A stretch of DNA of 64,000 bases from Saprospiraceae bacterium (GCA_027488935.1 JAIYAP010000014.1:62001-126000); one strand, 5' to 3'; shown: positions 8,665 through 19,000, numbered from the stretch's first letter. Numbers and translations are program-made. Notes: generated by a model from the sequence alone, not told the origin.

Positions 8665-10821
8665 ATGAAAAACGTCATTTTTGCCCTGTCCGTACTGTTT
8701 TTTACAGTACACACTGCCTGCGTCCGTTCGCCTTTTTCCAGGCCTGTCAAATATGTGGCGTATATCGGCTTCAATTACCTGAACGCCGCCAAAGACAGCG
8801 CCAACAATTACCTCGATTCGCTGTATATCGTTGCGCTCGAAACCTACCTCCAACGCATCAATGCGCAACAATCGCCCAAACCTTATCCCGTCGAATTTCG
8901 CCTAAAAACCTATCAGTGCGATTATAATGCGGATACGATTCCACAACTCTATCAATCGATTGTACAGGACACCAATATTTACCTGGTCATTGATAATACC
9001 TGGGGCAAGTATATTCGGCTGGCCGCGCCGATTATTCGCGATCAATTGCCTGTAATGTCGATGAGCGCCGACCAAAACCGCCTCGATTTTGGCGAAAACG
9101 CGCTCTTTTTGCAGCCCAACGACCCGCAGCCGAATTATTGCGTGCAGTTTATTGATAAAGTACTGAAAAAGAAATCGGTTGGTTTTGTAACGGAATGTGA
9201 CTACTTATTGCACAATTTATTCCTGGAAAGCCTCAACAACAACAACATTCAGTACGATTCGGTGTGCCTTTGGCAACGCAGTTATGTACTCAACCGGGAA
9301 GTACCCAAGGATTCGGTGGTGGTGATGGAACGGTATCTGCAGCGCATGCTGGAAAAACCGGAGCCCGAAATTATCCTGCTCAATACCCACACCGGTTATG
9401 GCGATTCGATGATGCGCTTTTTGGAACGCAGCAAGTTGCCGCCCAAAACATTTGTGGGTATTTCTACCGACCTGACCGACCAGGAATTGGAAAAAATTTC
9501 GCGGGAAAAAGGCCATACGTTTATTCGTTACGCCGCCGCCGAGGAGGCTTTGCCCGAAAAAGTGTACCGCGATAAACAGGAAATTAAAAAACGGTTTTCA
9601 AAGCCGTTCCACAACCGCGACCCGAAAAAAGAAGGGCAGGCGGACAACAACCTGCGCCGCTGCTATGATGCGATGCATATTTTTGAAATTGCCCTGCGGG
9701 AAAATTGTACCAGTCGGGCGCAATTAATAGGGTATTTCAAGGGGCTGAAAAACCGAAAAATTTCGTACAACGACGATTTATTCGAATTTGACAACTTACT
9801 CATTCAGCGCAAAGACCCCAGTTTTGACCAAATTCATGGTGGCAAAACACGCAGTTGTCCTACCCAAATCAATACGTACGGCGAACCCATTGCCAACCTG
9901 CGCGTCGGTATAGACGTCATTGACATCAACGACATTGATGTGCGCAAAAATACCTTCGATTGTAACCTGCTGTATTGGGTGATTGCCGATTCGCAATACA
10001 TTAAAAAAGAAGGCTATATCGACTTTAGCAACATCAGTTCCGAAGAGGCCAACCGTTACCTGATTGCCGAAGAAAAAGACAGCAATTATGTGGTGCGCAT
10101 TTACCGGATCAGTGGAAAGTTTTTGGGCAATTTTAAGTCGTTTAAGTTTCCGTTCGACCGCCACGAACTAAAAATCCCCATTGCGGCGCTCAGTTCGAGC
10201 AACAAAATCAGGATTAGTTTTGATTACAGTCGTTTGCAAATCAACGATAAAATCAAAGATTTTGAATTTAATGACTGGGATACGCAGGAGTATTTTGTTA
10301 CGCTTGATAACCAGTTGTCGAATGCCCTGGGCTCGTTGGATAAAGTCACCTTTGATCCAGACGACAAAGCAAAGTACCTTGAAAATTATAAAAGTTTGAA
10401 CGTACACTTGGGTGTGGCACGGCAGCCCTGGGGGGCCATTATCCTGATTATTTTGCCGTTTTTGATGTTCAGCGCCTTGCCCATTTTTATGTTGTTTTTC
10501 CATAAAGCCAGTTTTGAAGAGGTGGGCGAACTTATTATCACCTCTTTCCTGGCTACGGTGGCGTACTCGATCAACCTGGTGCAAATTTCTCCCGCCACCG
10601 ATTCGATGAACTTGGCCTACATCTTTTTGATGCTCACGCTGGCCATCAATTTTTGCTGTTTTATCTATGTCACCATTATTGATCGGCAAAAAAAGACCGT
10701 ATTGGCGACGGAAAAAGCGGATGAAAACAAACCCCAGCCTCGATTCAGTGTACTGCGCATCTGGATGCCGATCTTGTTGCTGCTGGTGTTTTTGATGTTG
10801 TTGTATATGGTGTTTGGGTAA
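8665..10821 (+). CDS. Periplasmic binding protein type 1 domain fused to a pentameric ligand-gated ion channel (GLIC/Cys-loop-like)
   Basis: The 718-residue product has a signal sequence (residues 1-19, ending HTAC). Residues about 28-390 form a LivJ-like bilobed domain (YLVIDNTWGKYIRLAAPII, IRDQLPVMSMSAD, RCYDAMHIFEIAL). Residues about 405-585 form a channel extracellular domain: VGIDVIDINDIDVRKNTFDC with LLYW (W438), the Pro-loop FPFDRHELKIPI (495-506), and NDWDTQEYF. Four membrane helices follow: M1 586-612 starting ARQPWGAIILIILP, M2 618-640, M3 647-673, M4 694-718, with an M3-M4 loop of only about 20 residues. M2 aligns without gaps to GLIC from memory, giving Glu at -2' (E618), Glu at 2' (E622), Thr 6', Leu 9' (L629), Ala 13' and Ile 16'. 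Glu -2' suggests cation selectivity; the GLIC 11' His is Thr here. The ligand is unknown. The gene appears monocistronic. The first 27 codons of the longer open frame are rejected because of the promoter. Confidence 0.9.
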   Translation: MKNVIFALSVLFFTVHTACVRSPFSRPVKYVAYIGFNYLNAAKDSANNYLDSLYIVALETYLQRINAQQSPKPYPVEFRLKTYQCDYNADTIPQLYQSIVQDTNIYLVIDNTWGKYIRLAAPIIRDQLPVMSMSADQNRLDFGENALFLQPNDPQPNYCVQFIDKVLKKKSVGFVTECDYLLHNLFLESLNNNNIQYDSVCLWQRSYVLNREVPKDSVVVMERYLQRMLEKPEPEIILLNTHTGYGDSMMRFLERSKLPPKTFVGISTDLTDQELEKISREKGHTFIRYAAAEEALPEKVYRDKQEIKKRFSKPFHNRDPKKEGQADNNLRRCYDAMHIFEIALRENCTSRAQLIGYFKGLKNRKISYNDDLFEFDNLLIQRKDPSFDQIHGGKTRSCPTQINTYGEPIANLRVGIDVIDINDIDVRKNTFDCNLLYWVIADSQYIKKEGYIDFSNISSEEANRYLIAEEKDSNYVVRIYRISGKFLGNFKSFKFPFDRHELKIPIAALSSSNKIRISFDYSRLQINDKIKDFEFNDWDTQEYFVTLDNQLSNALGSLDKVTFDPDDKAKYLENYKSLNVHLGVARQPWGAIILIILPFLMFSALPIFMLFFHKASFEEVGELIITSFLATVAYSINLVQISPATDSMNLAYIFLMLTLAINFCCFIYVTIIDRQKKTVLATEKADENKPQPRFSVLRIWMPILLLLVFLMLLYMVFG

Positions 10822-10879
10822 AAGTTTAACGCAAATAAGAAACCTGCGGAAAGGTTTAAAATGCGATACGGTACTTGAT

Positions 10880-11080
10880 CTATTCCTCCCGGTTGCGTAT
10901 CGAAAAACAGGTGCGATCCAACCGATGTACTTCATCAACGTTGAGATTCCAGGCACAACAAGTTAAGTACCACGAGGCAGCCAATCGTTCGCGCGGAGGT
11001 TTTGATAACCAATAAGCCCTCTGATTTGCAGCCGATTCAAAAGTTTGGATAGTAAAAGCTTGCCGGTCCAGACGATACAT
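10880..11080 (-). CDS. Small uncharacterised protein with duplicated LDR-x-x-F motif
   Basis: The product has 66 residues and no signal peptide. It begins MYRLDRQAFTIQTFESAANQ and ends HRLDRTCFSIRNREE, so an LDR..F.I motif occurs near both ends. Between them is a Trp/Cys-rich helical segment (RLAASWYLTCCAWNL). I recall similar short proteins (DRxAFxIQTF...ANQRAYWLSKTP) as hypotheticals in Bacteroidota, which supports a real gene, but I cannot assign a function. It is 105 nt downstream of the PIN toxin on the same strand and could be co-transcribed with it. Confidence 0.65.
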   Translation of the reverse strand: MYRLDRQAFTIQTFESAANQRAYWLSKPPRERLAASWYLTCCAWNLNVDEVHRLDRTCFSIRNREE

Positions 11081-11185
11081 TTTGCCTTATTTTGGGTAAA
11101 AATAGAGGTTGTTATTGGATGAAAAAAATAATTATGAAAGGTTGGAGCATTTGCTGCGCATCTTTCCCCTTTCAGCCTTTTTTGT

Positions 11186-11566
11186 TTATATTATTCTAAT
11201 TCCCGGAATATGTTCAAAATGCCTAGTATTGAGCGTTGCAATAGGGTAATTCCAAACACGGGCAGTTGCCGCGATCAGAATATCCAAGGGTTGCTGATGC
11301 TGGTTGAGCGGCTTGAGATAGGCGTATATGTTTGCTGCCTCGCGTGCGCAGGCACTATCAAACGGTAAAACCCTGACCTTAGCAAAAAATTCATCCCAAA
11401 AGGGATTTGAAGGGTGTTTTTCACCACGAAGGATTTCATACTCCACCACAGCAGGAACCACCAGCGTATCAAATTCTCTGCTTAGTTGAAAAAGGCGCGT
11501 CTGTGCTTTGTCTTTGTGCCGATAATATGCTATTAATATGCTTGAGTCAAGACAAACTACATCCAT
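11186..11566 (-). CDS. vapC-like: PIN-domain ribonuclease toxin (VapC-like)
   Basis: PIN proteins are Mg-dependent ribonucleases. The 126 residues show the family layout: first acidic residue in VVCLDSSILIAYY (D7), second in VEYEILRG (Glu near 45), third in QPLDILIAATA (Asp near 95), and the closing TLNTRHFEHIPGI segment where the fourth acidic position is less clear. Its start overlaps the end of the upstream gene by 10 nt, the usual antitoxin-toxin coupling. Context and motifs indicate a type II toxin that cleaves RNA, typically tRNA in this family; the target here is unknown. Confidence 0.9.
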   Translation of the reverse strand: MDVVCLDSSILIAYYRHKDKAQTRLFQLSREFDTLVVPAVVEYEILRGEKHPSNPFWDEFFAKVRVLPFDSACAREAANIYAYLKPLNQHQQPLDILIAATARVWNYPIATLNTRHFEHIPGIRII

Positions 11567-12345
11567 GTATTAAAATGCGTCCGTTTTTCTTTGATAAATT
11601 GGAGTTGCTCAGCATTGGCCACTGGTCCAGCAAGCAGAAAATCTTGGAAATCAGACAAAGGCGATTGATACCAGGGTAGTTGAGTTTGGTCAATCCCGAG
11701 TCCAGCGGCATATTGCTTAATCGCTTCTGCTGAAAGATATTCCAGTTCGTGGTACATGGCTGTTTCGGGTGCTGAATAACCTTCTTCGATTTGGTGAAGT
11801 GCAAACAAGAGTAGTTCTATCATTAGAGAACTGTGCAAAAAATCGCTTGTTAATTTGGTCTGATCTTTTTCTGTCAGACTGATTTGAGCCAATATCGCAT
11901 CGTAATCAATTGCCAGATTTGAGATTGATTCGGCTATTTTCCACAATAAGTCCGGTTCATTTTCAAGTGATTTTTGCATAAATTTAGCCATCAATTCAAT
12001 CCCAAATTGCAGCCGTTCGACAGTTGCTTTTAATTGCGGAACATGTGCTGATACAGACTGTAAATCAATGCGTATTTTTAGTAACGCCCCCGTTATTTCC
12101 AAATTAGCCAAGAAGGGCAGAGATGCCATTCGCAATTGCCACAACTCCGGAAACAAGGCTTCCAGATTTTCTTCTAATTGATCTTCATCAACTTGCAAAG
12201 CGACTTGAATCTTTTCCTTTAGTTGCTCCACACCGTTCAAAAGATGCTTAGGCACAGGCGTACCAGCATCTTGCAAAGCCTCCAACAGACTTGGGACTTG
12301 AGGAAGTAACATATCCGAAAATTGACCCATAGGAATCGTTATCAA
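11557..12345 (-). CDS. Unusually large putative antitoxin partner of the PIN toxin
   Basis: The protein has 262 residues, almost all predicted helical and Leu/Glu/Gln-rich, with no signal or membrane segment. It occupies the antitoxin position: first in the unit, with the PIN gene overlapping its last 10 nt. The final about 30 residues (SDFQDFLLAGPVANAEQLQF then KEKRTHFNTW) resemble the C-terminal toxin-binding tail of many VapB-type antitoxins, with a hydrophobic D-F-L-L-xGP start and a K/R-rich F-N-x-W end. The N-terminal about 225 residues are unlike the 70-90 residue VapB/Phd antitoxins, and no ribbon-helix-helix or AbrB domain is visible. It may be a chaperone-like or sensory extension, or an unrelated protein fused to an antitoxin tail. 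Confidence 0.7.
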   Translation of the reverse strand: MITIPMGQFSDMLLPQVPSLLEALQDAGTPVPKHLLNGVEQLKEKIQVALQVDEDQLEENLEALFPELWQLRMASLPFLANLEITGALLKIRIDLQSVSAHVPQLKATVERLQFGIELMAKFMQKSLENEPDLLWKIAESISNLAIDYDAILAQISLTEKDQTKLTSDFLHSSLMIELLLFALHQIEEGYSAPETAMYHELEYLSAEAIKQYAAGLGIDQTQLPWYQSPLSDFQDFLLAGPVANAEQLQFIKEKRTHFNTWM

Positions 12346-12392
12346 AAAATGGGAAAAAACAATCAGCCAATAATTGACTGAAACCTGTTCAA

Positions 12393-12423
12393 CAAAGATA
12401 AGGGTGTTTGTACTTTTTTCAAA
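12393..12423 (-). promoter_or_regulatory. Promoter of the toxin-antitoxin operon (TTTG-N19-TATCTTTG)
   Basis: On the minus strand TTTG (12423-12420) is followed after exactly 19 nt by TATCTTTG (12400-12393), a near-perfect Bacteroidota promoter. The antitoxin start is about 48 nt downstream of the -7 box. Confidence 0.7.
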
Positions 12424-12644
12424 ATATTGAAAATGGCTTACCCATCTTTGATATATCTAGGAGTTTTCGTTTTCTATAAAAATTATCAACATCTTAGTTT
12501 TTTCATAAAATCCCCCTATTCCACTTTTAGACATTTGTCCAGTATTCCAGCTCGGAAGCGCCCCCACCTTTGCAGCATCAAAGCCAATCAATCAGGTATG
12601 GCGAATGATACGCACCTTTTCCCATTTCAACGATCAAGATTATC

Positions 12645-14972
12645 ATGCATTCCAAAAGTATCATTGCACTATGCTCCTTGCTGTTGAGCGCCATCGCAGG
12701 ATTTGCACAAAACAGCGCCACCTTGAGTGGCAGTATCAAAGACCAATCAACCGGAGAAACGCTCATCGGCGCTACCATTCGACTTCAGGAATTGCCTAAT
12801 ACCGGCGCAACTTCGAACGAGTACGGATTTTACTCCATTACCGCACCCGTGGGTACCTATACGATATTGGTACAGTATATTGGATATCAAACTTTTACCC
12901 AAAAAATAAATTTGCAGGAACGCCTAAAATACGACATCCTGCTCAACGACGGAGCAACCCTTCAGGAAGTAACCATCCAGGCCGAAAAGAAACAGGAAGC
13001 CGTGGAACGTCCGCTCATGGGCGTAGAAAAACTCAGCATGGCCGAGATAAAAACCCTGCCAACCCTGTTGGGCGAACGCGATTTGGTTAAAACCATTCAA
13101 CTGTTGCCTGGCGTAAAATCGGCCGGAGAAGGCAACGCGGGCTTTTACGTACGCGGGGGCGCGGCCGATCAGAATTTGATCCTGCTCGATGAAGCGCAAG
13201 TGTACAATGCCAGCCATCTGCTCGGTTTTTTTAGCACCTTCAATGCCGATGCAATCAAAGACGCCACCCTTTATAAAGGAGGCATGCCCGCCCAATTTGG
13301 TGGCCGACTGTCATCGGTCCTGGATATCAAGATGAACGACGGGAACAACCAGCGCCTGGGCGTAAGCGGTGGTATCGGACTCATTTCCAGTAAATTAAAT
13401 ATTGAAACACCCATTCAAAAAGGGAAAAGTTCGTTGCTTGTTACGGGCCGCCGCACCTATGCCGATTTGTTTTTACGCGCTTCCTCCGATACAACCCTCA
13501 ACAACAATACCCTGTATTTTTACGACCTGAATGCCAAAATGAACTACCAACTGGGCGCAAAAGACCGCTTGTTTATTTCGGGGTATTTCGGACGCGACAA
13601 ACTGGGGCTGGGCGACGAATTTGGCCTGAATTGGGGGAATGCGACCGCTACCCTGCGCTGGAACCACCTTTTCAGCGATAAACTGTTTTCCAATACCTCC
13701 CTGATTTTCAGCAACTATAACAACAATATCCGTATTAAAAGCGGCACCAACGATTTTAAAATTTCGTCTCAAATACGCGATTATAACCTAAAACAGGATT
13801 TTCAATGGTTTCCTAACAGCCGCAATACCTGGAAATACGGTTTGCAAATAATCCACCATACCATTACCCCCAGTAGCATCAATGCCAGTGAAAGTTCCAG
13901 TTTCGCCAGTTTAGCCGCCCAAAAACGCTTCGGCCTCGAAAGTGCAGCCTACATCGCACACGAATGGCAGGTGCAACCCCGCCTCAAGCTGTTATACGGC
14001 CTGCGGGTTTCTGCCTTTAATGTGCTCGGGGCGGGCGATTTTTATACTTACGACCAGGAAGGAAACATGCTGGATACTATGGTGTATCAAAATGGCAAAA
14101 TTGTAAAAACGTATGTCAATTTAGAACCCCGTTTGGCCCTGAGCTACCTGATTTCAGACCGGCAATCGTTCAAATTCGGGTATAACCGCAATTCCCAATA
14201 CCTCCACCTGTTGAGTAATAGCACCTCCGGCAACCCTACCGACCTTTGGATGCCGACCACCAACAATGTCAAACCTGAAATTGCCGACCAGATCGCCCTT
14301 GGCTATTTTCATAATTTTGAAGGAAAAGGCCAGGTTGAACTTTCGATCGAAACCTATTATAAAACCATGCAAAATCAGCTGGATTACCGCAATGGCGCCG
14401 ATGTGCAAGGTAATTCCAACGTAGAAGGCGAACTTTTGTACGGCCCCGGTCGCGCGTATGGACTGGAACTGCTCCTGAAAAAACGCAGCGGTCGACTTAC
14501 AGGCTGGGTAGGATACACCCTGGCGCGCACAGAACGCAAAATTGAAGGCATCAACCAAGGCGCATATTATCCGGCCAAACAAGATCGCACCCATGAAATC
14601 AGCATTGTGGCCATGTATCAACTCTCGCGGCGTTGGGCGCTTTCAGGTACCTGGATTTATTACACGGGCAATGCCGTTACTTTCCCCAGTGGAAAATACG
14701 GCGTAAACAATGCAACGGCTTATTACTACACCGAGCGCAACGCTTATCGTATGCCCAATTATCATCGCCTCGACCTGGGGGCAACCTTCCAGGCGCGTAA
14801 AACCAAACGCTTCGAATCCGAATGGGCTTTTTCGGCTTTTAATGCCTACAACCGACTGAACGCTTACACCATCACCTTCCGCGATTCAAAAACAGAACCG
14901 GGCACCACCGAAGCAGTACAAACCTCCTTGTTTGGTATTGTGCCTGCTGTTTCCTGGAATTTCAAATTTTAA
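12645..14972 (+). CDS. TonB-dependent outer-membrane receptor with carboxypeptidase-like N-terminal domain
   Basis: The protein has 775 residues. Signal peptide 1-21 (ending GFAQN), then a CarboxypepD-regulatory-like domain (ATLSGSIKDQSTGETLIGAT, residues about 23-105). The plug (about 110-230) carries LLPGVKSAGEGNAGFYVRGG, LILLDEAQVYNASHLLGFFS and YKGGMPAQFGGRLSSVLDI. The barrel ends with the hydrophobic strand FGIVPAVSWNFKF. It is shorter than SusC and belongs to the receptor group usually paired with a DUF4249 lipoprotein, which follows directly. The substrate is unknown; siderophore, peptide or small-ligand uptake are all possible. Confidence 0.93.
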   Translation: MHSKSIIALCSLLLSAIAGFAQNSATLSGSIKDQSTGETLIGATIRLQELPNTGATSNEYGFYSITAPVGTYTILVQYIGYQTFTQKINLQERLKYDILLNDGATLQEVTIQAEKKQEAVERPLMGVEKLSMAEIKTLPTLLGERDLVKTIQLLPGVKSAGEGNAGFYVRGGAADQNLILLDEAQVYNASHLLGFFSTFNADAIKDATLYKGGMPAQFGGRLSSVLDIKMNDGNNQRLGVSGGIGLISSKLNIETPIQKGKSSLLVTGRRTYADLFLRASSDTTLNNNTLYFYDLNAKMNYQLGAKDRLFISGYFGRDKLGLGDEFGLNWGNATATLRWNHLFSDKLFSNTSLIFSNYNNNIRIKSGTNDFKISSQIRDYNLKQDFQWFPNSRNTWKYGLQIIHHTITPSSINASESSSFASLAAQKRFGLESAAYIAHEWQVQPRLKLLYGLRVSAFNVLGAGDFYTYDQEGNMLDTMVYQNGKIVKTYVNLEPRLALSYLISDRQSFKFGYNRNSQYLHLLSNSTSGNPTDLWMPTTNNVKPEIADQIALGYFHNFEGKGQVELSIETYYKTMQNQLDYRNGADVQGNSNVEGELLYGPGRAYGLELLLKKRSGRLTGWVGYTLARTERKIEGINQGAYYPAKQDRTHEISIVAMYQLSRRWALSGTWIYYTGNAVTFPSGKYGVNNATAYYYTERNAYRMPNYHRLDLGATFQARKTKRFESEWAFSAFNAYNRLNAYTITFRDSKTEPGTTEAVQTSLFGIVPAVSWNFKF

Positions 14973-15006
14973 AATCAACTTTTTTAACAAAAAAACATTC
15001 TTTTTC

Positions 15007-15801
15007 ATGTATAATTCATTCAAAAATAATACTTTGCTGCTGTTTTCGCTTTTCATTCTAAGCAGTTGTGAAAAGGTGATTCAAATCGATCTCAACAGCA
15101 GCGACCCGCAAATTGTCATTGAAGGCGCAGTTACCAACGCCGTGGCGCCCTATCAGGTTAAAATTAGCCGATCTGTTAATTTTGACGCGTCCAACCAATA
15201 TCCTGCCGTTTCCAATGCCTTGGTAATCATCCGCAGCGATGCCGGAGAAAGGGATACACTCCTCGAAACCGTTCCTGGGCTATATGTTGGTACGCGGATC
15301 GCCGAAGGTAAGCCTGGCAAGACCTATACCCTGGAAGTGTTTGCCGACGGCCAGCGCTTTGAGGCAAGTTCTACCATGCCTGCTGTGGTTCCTTTTTTGG
15401 GACTTTCAGCCGTGAAATTCACCTTTGGCGGTCCCGATGCGTATGCCGTGGTGCCTTCCTTTGTAGATCCGGGGGCTGAACAGAATTACTATCAGTTCAT
15501 CCAGTTCAACAATGGCCGCCAACTGGAGCAAATTTTTGTGCTGGATGATAAAAACAACAATGGCATTGCCGTACAAATTCCCTTGCTGGGCGATACCGAA
15601 ATTGCCCTGGGCGATACCGTTACCATCGAAATGCGCTCCATTGATGCGCCGAGTTATCAATATTTGTTTGCACTACAATCGGCCACCGGCGATGTCGGAA
15701 ACGCAAGCGCGCCCGCCAATCCTGATAACAATTGGAAGGGCACAGCCTTGGGCTTTTTCTCTGCCCATACCGTGCAACGCAAAACGGTGGTGGTGCAGTA
15801 G
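15007..15801 (+). CDS. DUF4249-family lipoprotein
   Basis: The ATG at 15007 gives a 264-residue lipoprotein with signal sequence LLLFSLFILSSC and the lipidated Cys at about residue 21, followed by EKVIQIDLNSSDPQIVIEG, the characteristic DUF4249 opening. The body is beta-rich. The family is uncharacterised and nearly always encoded next to a TonB receptor, as here with a 34-nt gap, suggesting an accessory surface subunit. Members are often 300-400 residues, so this one is at the short end; it stops after RKTVVVQ without obvious truncation. Confidence 0.88.
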   Translation: MYNSFKNNTLLLFSLFILSSCEKVIQIDLNSSDPQIVIEGAVTNAVAPYQVKISRSVNFDASNQYPAVSNALVIIRSDAGERDTLLETVPGLYVGTRIAEGKPGKTYTLEVFADGQRFEASSTMPAVVPFLGLSAVKFTFGGPDAYAVVPSFVDPGAEQNYYQFIQFNNGRQLEQIFVLDDKNNNGIAVQIPLLGDTEIALGDTVTIEMRSIDAPSYQYLFALQSATGDVGNASAPANPDNNWKGTALGFFSAHTVQRKTVVVQ

Positions 15802-15830
15802 GAAGTGACGGAATCATTTGCCTATTTCAA

Positions 15831-15996
15831 TAGACTTGTTGCGGTAATTACGATTATACTAAACGCCGCCTGAAAGGCTGCATTCATTGTCATGCTGAGC
15901 GCTGATTGTCAATGACTTATGCCGAAGGCCATGCACAAAACAATACAGCGTGAAGTATACTTTTCAGCAGTCTTCATCAATTAGACTTGTTGGGGT
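15831..15996 (+). repeat. Two copies of a dispersed TAGACTTGTTG element between convergent genes
   Basis: TAGACTTGTTGCGG at 15831-15844 and TTAGACTTGTTGGGG at 15981-15995 lie in the 222-nt gap between DUF4249 and the caspase gene. Related copies occur at 28117, 28156, 29781 and 62593, all near gene ends. The rest of the gap has no recognisable gene. Confidence 0.6.
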
Positions 15997-16023
15997 GCGA
16001 TTTGGGTCTAGTAAGGGTAACCG

Positions 16024-19000
16024 CTAACGCAAAATCGTGATAATCGGAAAATCCTGGCCATAGCCATAACTGGAAGGATACTGTGGCGAACCTTTATACC
16101 GCGCGGTAACATCTGGCACTTTTTCCTGCAAATAAGCATCCAACTCCTTCACGGTCAGTTTTTTATCGCCGGTGTCGCCAGCGCCTTTGAAGGCCTCCAG
16201 CAAACAATAGGTAAATGCACCATGCCCCAATTGGGCAAATTCCGAAGCAAATTGGGCACTTCCTGAGGCCGTCAGCCAATGTGTACCGGTAGAGCGGGCA
16301 AGTTGGGCAATGGCCTTTTCTTCGGCCGCACCCCTCGACGCAATCACCTGCTCCAGCGCGCCTGCCGACTGACAAGCATCCAGGATAAACAATTGTTTTT
16401 GGGCTTTTATTTCCTTCGAATAATTTTGTAGTTCATTGGCACTCAGTCCTTTTTGTGCCAGGGCTTCATCGTTCCCATACAACTGCGTCACATCTTGCGG
16501 TACCAGGAAAAAGGCTTTTTGATCGTTGATGACCCCATGCCCGGCATAGTAAAACAAGAACAAATCTTGTGGATTGGCGGCGGCTTTCACTTTGTCGAGG
16601 GCGGCTACAATCCCCGCTTTCGTGGCTTGTTCATTGGTGATATACGTGGTGTTTACACGGGAAAAAATACTTTTAGCGCCTTGTTCGATGGCCTCTTTAA
16701 AGGCCAATGCATCCGCTTGTGCATAGTTCAGGCTGTATTTCGGGTTTTTATAGGTATTAATCCCAATGACCACCAGGTGCAATTGCAGACCACCCGTAGT
16801 GCTTGTGTTTTTGTCTGAGCCAGCCAGGACAATAACCATCTCTGCGGGAATAGATTCGGTGCGTTGTTTGTTGATGGCGACTGCACGGATCGTATTTTCA
16901 CCGGGTAAAAGCGGCAGGTTGTATGATTTGTTAAATTGACTATTGCTGGCATTTTCCTCCTCTACGATCAGGTTGCGGGTGCTAGATTCGACCAATTTGC
17001 CATTGTGAAACAAACGAATTTCGGCAATTTCACCGCCTGTGCTCGCTGCTTCCAGTTGGATATTTACCGAGGATTGCGTGGCGTCGTACACCTCCAATTT
17101 GGGGTCGTTGCGCTTTTTGCCACCGTTAAACATCATTTTGATCGTAGGAAGCGCCTTTAATTGTTTGATATTCGGCAAATTCTGCGGCAAATTTTGGTCC
17201 CACACCTGGGAAAGCAACCCTGGTACGTAATACTGCTCGTATAAACTTTCCAGCGGAATAATTTCAGTTCCCCGGCTGTAATACATTTTCTGCATAGCGC
17301 CTGCAGAAGCATCAAAACGGCCATCGGGGGTAAATACCAGCCAGTCCTCGGTTTCTTCAAAGAGTAAAATCCGGGCCACTTGTCGCTTTTTTTCCAGATC
17401 GTATATGCTCAATCCACTGCTTTCGGAAGTAACCAGGTAGCGTTCGTTGCGCAGGAAAAAGACATCCCCGCCGCGATCTTCCGGGCATTTAATCACATGG
17501 GTTTGCTTTTGGGTAATTACGTCTACAATGGCAAGGTCATCGCCCACTGCATCATTTGTCTTGTTGTTCAGTTGCACCGCTGCCGTTTTCCCGGAAGGAG
17601 ATAGGGTCGTCCACCATTCCGTAGCCGGGAGTTGGTAGGTGGCCTTGTTCGGGGTGCCTGTGGCCGCATCCAACCAAATTAGTTGATCTTTTTCGGTAAA
17701 ACTGGCTGTTTTGCCACCGTTTTCGAATCGTACATTATCAATCCAGTTGCCCACATGTTGCCAAAGGATCCGTTTACCCACTAAATCATAACAATACACT
17801 AAATCAAAACCCTCCGAACCATCGACGCGAAACAGCAACCGCGATTTGTCGGGCGCAAGATCACAGATGTAATTATGGCCGCTTTCATACAACACATAAT
17901 CGCTGGCGGCTTCCGGTTTGGGAACAAAACTCCGCAGTTTGTAGTTTTTTAAGTCGATTATATAAATTCCTTCATTGGCCACCGCCGCCAGAAAACCTGC
18001 CGCCTCAAATATCCGCAAACCCACCAAACCTACCGCCGGTACGGTTTCTATTTGTTTGTAAACGAGTTCTTTACTATTCGGATCAAATTCATATAATCCC
18101 TGGGTATTTACCACCACAAATCCGCGTTTGCCATCGGCGGTGAGTCGATAAACACAATCCGCATTTTCTACAGGCGCATTAAACCGCTTCACATGCAGAC
18201 CATTTTGGTCAAAATACAACGCACGGTCTTGCAACCACAAACCATCTGTGTGTTGCATGGAATAATTTTGTTCGGCATGCAAAGGTGTGTATCCGTATTT
18301 ACCTTGATACACGTCGCCCGGCATCGTATATTTACCCATCGTGATCCCCATGATGTAATATTTTCCAGAAGGGGCAAAACGCAGGTTTTGGGGGCCATTC
18401 ATGCCGTAACCAGGATATTCAAATTTGCTGACGCTGCTTGCCGTAAAAGTGCGCACATCAAAAATCCGGTATTCCCCCTGGTATTCGAGCGCAAGTTGAT
18501 CGGCGTTGATCGGGTAGGCCTCTGTAATACTCAACGGATCGATATCTGATTCGACGCTGAACAACACCGAAGATTTGCGTTTCGACTGGCCGTTGCTGGC
18601 GTCTAATTCTTCCAAAAAGAAGGTCTTTTCATTTTCACCGGAAAAGGCCAGCATATTCCCACTGGGCAAGTAGGTATACGGAAAGGTTTTTTTGTCGTAA
18701 TTTTTAACTAACTTATTGGTAGCCAAGTTAATGATACGGGTTCCCATCACCTGATCGTACAATAGCAATTGTTGCTCATCGGGGCGCAAACTTAGACGGT
18801 TGATGGCGTGGGTGGCCATGGTTTTTACCGTGTAGGCGTATATCGTAGTCGGTATGCCCGTTGCAAGGACGATTTTTTGCACAAAAAGGTTGTCATATTT
18901 CTCCGTTTCGCGGCCGCCTGCATACAATGTTTTCCCGTCGGCAGTAAAAATCAGCGTGCCCAGGGTATGGGCTAATTTGATTTTTTGCGTCAGCACAAAA

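Noticed and set aside
10168-10956. 262-residue minus-strand frame opposite the channel gene
   Set aside because: Antisense to the well-supported channel domain; His/Gln/Arg-rich with no domain.
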